Made by a program: the position numbers and the translations under genes. A DNA stretch of 12,352 nucleotides, from positions 1 through 12,352 of the forward strand of contig JBHENW010000173.1 in NCBI GenBank assembly GCA_046261875.1. The letters are read 5' to 3'. Shown here in pieces: positions 6,906 to 12,352 of the stretch. The DNA is from JBHENW01 sp046261875 (GTDB taxonomy: Bacteria > Acidobacteriota > Thermoanaerobaculia > UBA5066 > Gp7-AA6). Numbering within the stretch: the stretch's first letter is position 1; each line of letters starts with the position of its first letter. Below the pieces are notes generated by a model, which worked only from the letters and a program-made list of their open reading frames with translations, ran no database searches and was not told the origin of the DNA.

Positions 6906-8971
6906 TCCCAAAGACCGCGGCTGCGGCCTTCGCGCTCGTCATGGCCTGCCTCATCGGCTGCGGCGGGGAGGGGGCGCGCCAGGACGGAATGCCTCCGGTG
7001 ATCCTGATCTCCGTCGACACGTTGCGGGCCGACCATCTGCCTTCCTACGGTTACCGCGGCGTGGAAACCCCGCACATTGACGGGCTGCGCCGCGACTCGG
7101 TCCTCTTTCGGAATGCTTACAGCCAGGTCCCTCTGACGCTCGCCTCGCACGCCTCGATTCTCACGGGCCTGCTTCCGCACGAGCACGGGATCCGGGACAA
7201 CTACGGATACCGCCTGGCCGATTCGGTCGAGACTCTGGCCACCCTGCTGCATGCTCGTGGTTACGCGACGGGCGGGGCGATCTCGGCCGAGGTGCTCGCC
7301 AGGTCGGGGGGGCTGGCGCGCGGCTTCGATTTCTACGACGACGCCATGGCCAACGCCGACCCGCCGGAGCGCGACGGGATCGTCGCGGCGCGCTCCCTGG
7401 CCGGCTGGATCGAATCGGTCGCCGATCGACCCTTCTTCGGCTTCATCCACCTCTTCGAGCCGCACACGCCTTATCAACCGCCGGAGCCTCACCGGAGCAG
7501 ATATCCTTCCGCATACGACGGCGAGATCGCCCGGGCCGACGAGATCTTGGGCGAGTTCCTCGCGCGGCTGAAGCGCCGCGGCGCCTACGATCGTTCCCTC
7601 CTCATCTTTCTGTCGGACCACGGCGAGGGGCTGGGCGACCACGGGGAAGAAGAACACGGCATCTTTCTTTATCGCGAGGCGATTCATGTTCCGCTCTTCG
7701 TCAAGCTCCCGGGAGCTGCGCATCGCGCCGAGACCGTCTCCGCCCCGGTCGCTCTGACGGACATATTCCCGACCGTGGCGCGCGCCGCCGACATCTCCGG
7801 GACCGCCGCGGGTGTGCCTCTCACCGATCATCTGTCTCGGCGACCGGATGCGGGACGGCGGATCTTCAGCGAGACGTATTACCCGCGACTGCGTTACGGC
7901 TGGAGCGAGCTGACCTCGCTCGTGGATGAGCGCTACCACTACATCGAGGCTCCGCGCCCCGAGCTGTACGACCTCGCCGCGGATCCGGGAGAGAAGGAGG
8001 ATCTCGCCAGGGAGCTATCACCGGCTTTCCGCTCGATGCGGCTGGAGCTCGCGCGACGCAAAGGGACCTTCGAACAGCCGACCGAATCCGATCCGGAGAG
8101 GGCGAAAAAGCTCGCCTCGCTCGGCTACATCACTGTTGCCTCGCACGCGGCCGCTCAACCGAGGCTGCCGGACCCAAAAGACCAGAAGCCCTTTCTCGAG
8201 TTCGTGGATTTTCAGGATCTCCTGTCGGGACGCCGCGATCCCGAGCTGATCGCCGCATCCCGCCGCTTTCTCGCGCGCAATCCGGGGGCCTTGAACCACT
8301 GGCGGATGCTCGCGGACGCGCTCCATCGCGGCGGCCAAACGGCCGAGGCCGTCGAGGCGCTCGAGCGCGGTTTGAAGGCCTCCGCGGCGACCGCGTCCCC
8401 CGCCATGCGCCGGCTCGCCCTCGAACGCCTGGTCGTTCTTCTCGTGCGCGAGGGACGCCGCGGCGAGGCGCTCGAAGTCGCCGGCTCGGTCAATCTGGAA
8501 GGGGCCGAAGCGCTCAACGCCGTCGGCGTGGCCTACGCGCAAGCGGGGCGCCTCCCGGAGGCGCGCGAAGCGCTCGAGAGGGCCCTCAACGCGTTGCCCG
8601 GCGACGAGCTCGCGACACTCAACCTCGCTTCCGTATTGATGCGCTCGGGCGAAGGGGAGGCCGCGCGGGCCCGCCTGGAAGAAGCGGTCCGCCGGCAGCC
8701 GGGATCCGCCTCCACCTGGAAGGTTCTGGGGAATGCGCGCTCGAATCTCGGAGACGACAGGGGAGCGATCGAGGCCTGGTCGCGCGCCATCGATCTCGAT
8801 CCGCGGCAGTTTGACGCTCTCTACAATCTTGGCGTGGCCGCCGGCAAGAGCGGCGACGTGCGCGGGGCGCGCCAGCACCTGGCCCGCTTCGTTCGTACCG
8901 CTCCCGCGTCCTCCTTCGCGACGGAACTCAGGCAGGCGCGCCGGCTGTTGAATGAGACCGGAGGTCTGTGA
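6902..8971 (+). CDS. Sulfatase-fold (alkaline phosphatase superfamily) lipoprotein with C-terminal TPRs, paralogue 2
   Basis: This 689-residue protein starts at GTG 6902, which overlaps the preceding TGA (GTGA), so translation is probably coupled. A clear lipobox, LIGC (Cys20), predicts lipid anchoring. The enzymatic domain (~33-400) has ISVDTLRAD (Asp39), VPLTLASHASILTG (Thr79, with Ala81 replacing the usual Pro, and His83), LFEPHTPY (His188) and DHGEGLGDHGEEEHG (Asp239, His240, His252). As in its neighbours, formylglycine Cys/Ser is absent. SLGYI and then PDPKD (424-427) lead into TPRs (~430-689). The enzymatic domain looks closest to paralogue 3, while the last TPRs (DLDPRQFDALYNLGVAAGKSG) closely match the C-terminus of paralogue 1 (ELDPRQYDALLNIGIVAGRTG). 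The physiological substrate cannot be inferred. Confidence 0.9.
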   Translation: MIPKTAAAAFALVMACLIGCGGEGARQDGMPPVILISVDTLRADHLPSYGYRGVETPHIDGLRRDSVLFRNAYSQVPLTLASHASILTGLLPHEHGIRDNYGYRLADSVETLATLLHARGYATGGAISAEVLARSGGLARGFDFYDDAMANADPPERDGIVAARSLAGWIESVADRPFFGFIHLFEPHTPYQPPEPHRSRYPSAYDGEIARADEILGEFLARLKRRGAYDRSLLIFLSDHGEGLGDHGEEEHGIFLYREAIHVPLFVKLPGAAHRAETVSAPVALTDIFPTVARAADISGTAAGVPLTDHLSRRPDAGRRIFSETYYPRLRYGWSELTSLVDERYHYIEAPRPELYDLAADPGEKEDLARELSPAFRSMRLELARRKGTFEQPTESDPERAKKLASLGYITVASHAAAQPRLPDPKDQKPFLEFVDFQDLLSGRRDPELIAASRRFLARNPGALNHWRMLADALHRGGQTAEAVEALERGLKASAATASPAMRRLALERLVVLLVREGRRGEALEVAGSVNLEGAEALNAVGVAYAQAGRLPEAREALERALNALPGDELATLNLASVLMRSGEGEAARARLEEAVRRQPGSASTWKVLGNARSNLGDDRGAIEAWSRAIDLDPRQFDALYNLGVAAGKSGDVRGARQHLARFVRTAPASSFATELRQARRLLNETGGL

Positions 8972-8973
8972 GG

Positions 8974-11151
8974 ATGAGCACGCCCCGATCGGCCCGTTTC
9001 GGCGCCCTGTGCGTTTCGCTTGCTCTCGTCGCCGTCGCGGGCTGTGGGCGCGCAAAGGGCCCATCGGTCTTCCCGAAGGCGCCTGTGATCCTGATCTGCG
9101 TGGACACGCTGCGCGCAGACCGTCTTCCGGCGTACGGCTACTCAAAGATCCAGACACCTCACCTGGACGCGTTTCGCAAGGACGCGATCCTTTTCGAGAA
9201 CGCCTATTCCCACGTGCCGCTGACCCTTCCGTCCCACGCGGCCCTTTTTACCGGTCTTCTGCCCCCCCAGAACGGCGTAAGGGACAACCTGGGCTATCAG
9301 CTCGGCCCGGCCCCGGTGACGCTCGCCGGGTTCCTGCAGGGGCACGGCTATGCGACGGGAGGGGCCGTCTCCTCCATCGTGCTGGCCAAGCCGACCGGGG
9401 TCTCGCGCGGCTTCGAGTTCTACGAAGACGACGTCGAGCCGATGGAGATCGGTCAGTCGCTCGGCCGCGTACAGAGGGAGGGGTCGCGAACGGCGGCGCT
9501 GCTGACCGACTGGATCCGGAGCCAGAAGGAGAAGCCGGTCTTCGCCTTTCTCCACATCTTCGAGCCCCACTCGCCCTACGATCCTCCGGAGCCCTACCGC
9601 AGCCGGTACACCAACGCGTACGACGGGGAAGTCGCGCGGGCGGACGAGATCGTGGGGAACTTTCTGGAGGAGCTAAAGAGCCACGAGCTCTACGACCGCT
9701 CGGTCGTCGTTTTCTTTTCCGACCACGGCGAGGGGCTGCGCGATCACGGCGAGGAGGAGCACGGCGTGCTCCTCTACCGGGAGTCCATCCACGTGCCGCT
9801 GATGCTCAAGCTGCCGCGCTCCCGACAGGGGGGAGAGACGGTAACCGCACCGGCGGCGCTGACCGACCTCTTTCCCACGATTTGCCGTTTGCTGGGCCTC
9901 GCTCATCCCGCGGGCCTCGCGGGCCGGCCACTGACCGAGCTCGCCTCCGCAAGGGACGCTCCCGGTCCGCGCCGGATCTACAGCGAGACGCTCTATCCGC
10001 GCCTCCACCTGGGGTGGAGCGACCTCGCCTCCCTGATCGACGACCGCCACCATTACATCGAGGCGCCTCGGCCGGAGCTCTACGACTTCGTGGCCGATCC
10101 GGCGGAGAAGCGCGATCTCGCCGGCGCGCTCCCCCCGGCCTTCCGCTCCATGCGCGCGCAGCTGCTCGGAATGCCGCGGCCCCTCCAACCTCCGGGCGCG
10201 TCGGATCCGGAGCAGGTTGCCAAGCTCGCGGCACTGGGCTACGTGAGCGCCACCACGTCCGACCTGACGTCCAAGGACCTGCCCGACCCGAAAGACCGGG
10301 TGGAGTCCGTCGACCAGCTCAAGAACGGCTTCGGCCATCTCCAGAAAGGACGTTTCGTGGAGGCCGCGAGGACCTTCCGCGCCCTCGTCGCCGACAACCC
10401 GCGCATGATCGACGTCTGGCAGCTGCTGGCGCAGGCGGAGATGAAGCTGGGCCGGCCCGAAGACGCCTTCGCGGCGCTGAAGGAGGCGGCGAAGCTGGCA
10501 CCCGGCAATCCCCAGGTGCTGCTCGCACTCTCGGAGTACTTCACCGAGGTCGGCCGTTTCGCTGAAGCGCGGCAGCACGCGGAGCTCGCCCGCGACGTCG
10601 GAGCGGCCGACTCGCGCACGAACATCGCGAAGATCGCGCTGGCGCAGGGGGATCTGGCGACCGCAGAGGCCGAGGCCAAGGCATCTCTCCAGGAACGCCC
10701 GGGCCGGCGCATCCCGCATTTAATCCTCGGCCGGGTCCAGCGCGACCGGAGGAATTTGGCCGGCGCCCTCGAGGAGCTCGATCGCGTGGTCGAGCTGACG
10801 CGTCAGGGAACCCTGCAACCTCTCTACAATGTGAATTACCTTCGCGGCGACATATTCGCGCGCATGGGGCGGGAGAGGGAAGCGGAGGAGGCCTTTCGAC
10901 AGGAGATGCGTGACTTTCCCAGCGCGCCGCCCGCCTACGCGGGGCTCGCCATGCTCTACGCGAGCCAGGGCAAGGAGGGGGAGGCCCGGGGAGTATTGGA
11001 GGAACTGGTTTCCGCCCGAACTCCGGACGCGATCTTTACGGCAGCGCACACTTTCGAGATCCTCGGAGACCCCGCCAGCGCGGGCGCGTTGCGCGCGCGG
11101 GCTCGCCGACTCTTCCCGGGCGCGCGGGATCGTCGCCAGACCTCGGGGTAG
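8974..11151 (+). CDS. Sulfatase-fold (alkaline phosphatase superfamily) lipoprotein with C-terminal TPRs, paralogue 3
   Basis: This protein has 725 residues from ATG 8974. GTG 8968, overlapping the previous stop, would add two residues, but GGAGG at 8960-8964 is 9 nt from the ATG and only 3 nt from the GTG. The lipobox VAGC (Cys24) predicts a lipoprotein. The enzymatic domain (~38-410) shows ICVDTLRAD (Asp44), VPLTLPSHAALFTG (Thr84 as likely nucleophile, His88), IFEPHSPY (His199) and DHGEGLRDHGEEEHG (Asp250, His251, His263). The C-x-P-S-R sulfatase motif is absent. ALGYV and PDPKD (438-441) mark the linker to the TPR region (~445-715), whose C-terminal part differs from the other two paralogues and ends in a basic tail (RARARRLFPGARDRRQ). 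It is followed after 3 bp by the DUF3179 gene, so the two are almost certainly cotranscribed. Confidence 0.9.
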   Translation: MSTPRSARFGALCVSLALVAVAGCGRAKGPSVFPKAPVILICVDTLRADRLPAYGYSKIQTPHLDAFRKDAILFENAYSHVPLTLPSHAALFTGLLPPQNGVRDNLGYQLGPAPVTLAGFLQGHGYATGGAVSSIVLAKPTGVSRGFEFYEDDVEPMEIGQSLGRVQREGSRTAALLTDWIRSQKEKPVFAFLHIFEPHSPYDPPEPYRSRYTNAYDGEVARADEIVGNFLEELKSHELYDRSVVVFFSDHGEGLRDHGEEEHGVLLYRESIHVPLMLKLPRSRQGGETVTAPAALTDLFPTICRLLGLAHPAGLAGRPLTELASARDAPGPRRIYSETLYPRLHLGWSDLASLIDDRHHYIEAPRPELYDFVADPAEKRDLAGALPPAFRSMRAQLLGMPRPLQPPGASDPEQVAKLAALGYVSATTSDLTSKDLPDPKDRVESVDQLKNGFGHLQKGRFVEAARTFRALVADNPRMIDVWQLLAQAEMKLGRPEDAFAALKEAAKLAPGNPQVLLALSEYFTEVGRFAEARQHAELARDVGAADSRTNIAKIALAQGDLATAEAEAKASLQERPGRRIPHLILGRVQRDRRNLAGALEELDRVVELTRQGTLQPLYNVNYLRGDIFARMGREREAEEAFRQEMRDFPSAPPAYAGLAMLYASQGKEGEARGVLEELVSARTPDAIFTAAHTFEILGDPASAGALRARARRLFPGARDRRQTSG

Positions 11152-11154
11152 GAC

Positions 11155-12352
11155 GTGGTCCCGGCCTATCTCGCGGCCCGGCTGCTCGCCGCCTTTCTTG
11201 CGGTCGCGCCATCGCTGGCTTCCACCTCTTCGATCTCGGCATCCGAAGGGAGGTCGCTGCTCGAGCGCCTTCTCGGCGGCGACGACAGCTCTCGCTCCGG
11301 CGCCCGGGTCGGAATTCTGCGCTCGGGCGACCGGTCACTGCTCCCCGCGCTCGTGGACGCGCTCTTCTTCGCATCCTCCTCCGCGCGCCCCGACGTCGTC
11401 GCGTGTCTGGAAGGGCTCTCCAAAGAGAAGCTCGGCAGCAACTACCGATACTGGGTCGAATACATCGGCGGCCACGAGGAGATCCGGCCGGCAGAGGGCT
11501 ACCGAGCGTGGAAGGCCGCTCTCTTCTCGCGGATCGACCCCTCCTTCGCTCGATTCCTGGATCCCGCTCACCCGATCCGGATCCGGCCGGAGGAAATTGT
11601 GTGGGGCGGTGTGAAGAAGGATGGGATCCCGGCCCTGAAGAATCCGCGGTCCATCGCCGCGGCAGCCGCTTCGTTCCTCGAGGAGAGCGAGATGGTCTTC
11701 GGCGTCGCTTTTCGCGGGGAGGCGCGAGCATATCCGCAACGGCTCATGGACTGGCACGAGATGGTCAACGACACGGTGGGCGGCCAGGCTTTCGCGATCT
11801 CGTATTGCACCCTCTGCGGTTCGGCGATCGCCTTCGCGACGCAGCTCTCCGACGGCCGGTCTCTCCTCTTCGGCTCCTCCGGGCTGCTCTATCGCTCGAA
11901 CAAGCTGATGTACGACGAGGGGACGCTCTCTCTCTGGAGCAATATGACCGGTGAGCCGGTGGCCGGGCCCCTTGCCGGCCGGGGCATCGCGTTACCCGTC
12001 CTCCCGATGACGGTCACCCGATGGGGCGACTGGAAGCGCAGTCATCCGGAAACGTCCGTCGCAAGCCTTCAGACCGGCTTCGACCGCGACTATTCTCCCG
12101 GCGCCGCCTATGGGAAGTACTTCGAGAGCCCCGAGACGATGTTCCCCGTGTGGAAGCGCGACGGGGCGCTCGAGCCGAAGGAATGGGTTTACGGCCTCAG
12201 GCGCGAGGGGGCCGCCCGCGCCTATCCGCTGAGAATCCTTTTCGAGGAGCGCGTGGTCAACGATTCCGTCGGGTCTCTTCCAATCGTTCTCGTGGCGGAT
12301 CCGGCGAGCCGTTCCATCAGGGCCTACGCGCGCGCCGAGCGGGCCTTCGCGG
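11155..12352 (+). CDS. DUF3179 domain-containing secreted protein (partial, runs off the right edge)
   Basis: The frame is open from GTG 11155 to the window end (399 complete codons). The first ~23 residues (VVPAYLAARLLAAFLAVAPSLAS) look like a signal peptide, supporting this start; the ribosome site is weak. Residues ~46-150 are a helical N-terminal region. DUF3179 follows, with IVWGGVKKDGIPALKNP (148-164), FGVAFRGEARAYP (182-194), SYCTLCGSA (C218 and C221) and LFGSSGLLYRSNKLMYDEGTLSLWS (from ~238). The function of this family is not established. The paired cysteines could bind metal or be redox active. Residues from 345 onward (VYGLRREGAARAYP...VNDSVG) repeat the pattern seen from 181 (VFGVAFRGEARAYP...VNDTVG), without the CxxC. 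It follows paralogue 3 by 3 bp, so it belongs to the same transcription unit. Confidence 0.9.
   Translation, partial: MVPAYLAARLLAAFLAVAPSLASTSSISASEGRSLLERLLGGDDSSRSGARVGILRSGDRSLLPALVDALFFASSSARPDVVACLEGLSKEKLGSNYRYWVEYIGGHEEIRPAEGYRAWKAALFSRIDPSFARFLDPAHPIRIRPEEIVWGGVKKDGIPALKNPRSIAAAAASFLEESEMVFGVAFRGEARAYPQRLMDWHEMVNDTVGGQAFAISYCTLCGSAIAFATQLSDGRSLLFGSSGLLYRSNKLMYDEGTLSLWSNMTGEPVAGPLAGRGIALPVLPMTVTRWGDWKRSHPETSVASLQTGFDRDYSPGAAYGKYFESPETMFPVWKRDGALEPKEWVYGLRREGAARAYPLRILFEERVVNDSVGSLPIVLVADPASRSIRAYARAERAFA

Noticed and set aside
8952..10565. 537-codon plus-strand frame overlapping paralogue 3
   Set aside because: It is a +1-type shadow rich in Arg, Pro and Gly. The overlapping frame carries the lipobox, enzyme motifs and TPRs.
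1..12352. CRISPR arrays, tRNA/rRNA genes, insertion sequences, phage or defence genes
   Set aside because: No regularly spaced repeats, transposase motifs, terminal inverted repeats or RNA gene signatures were found. The window reads as chromosomal envelope and metabolism genes.

Overview
The window is GC-rich, gene-dense bacterial DNA. It codes for a Gram-negative cell-envelope cluster. An Oar-like TonB-dependent receptor with an N-terminal carboxypeptidase-regulatory domain, several sulfatase-fold lipoproteins fused to TPR repeats, and a DUF3179 protein together suggest Acidobacteriota (for example a Thermoanaerobaculia-like lineage). This assignment is an inference from gene content, not from a marker gene.

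Layout: (1) 1-438, minus strand, is the N-terminal part of an M24/creatinase-type peptidase that runs off the left edge. (2) 439-799 is a divergent intergenic region. It holds an imperfect inverted repeat (482-515), a sigma54-like -24/-12 element (620-635) and an untranslated leader. (3) 800-3706 (+) is the large TonB-dependent receptor. (4) 3730-3764 is a strong intrinsic terminator, immediately before (5) 3780-4733, a secreted carboxypeptidase-regulatory + TPR protein. (6) 4782-6905, 6902-8971 and 8974-11151 are three tandem paralogous lipoproteins, each with a sulfatase/alkaline-phosphatase-superfamily domain followed by TPRs. They overlap by 4 bp or are 2 bp apart. (7) 11155-12352 is a secreted DUF3179 protein that runs off the right edge.

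How the genes may work together (inference): the receptor would import a TonB-dependent substrate. The TPR protein occupies the place that SusD has after SusC, and SusD itself is a TPR-type fold. The three lipoproteins would process phospho- or sulfo-decorated substrate at the envelope. The terminator between receptor and enzymes would set a high-receptor, low-enzyme ratio by readthrough.

The most notable sequence observation is that all three 'sulfatases' have Thr where the formylglycine Cys/Ser should be, and His in place of the Arg (T-L-[PA]-S-H). They are therefore unlikely to be classical formylglycine sulfatases. They look more like Thr-nucleophile phosphodiesterases or transferases of the same superfamily.
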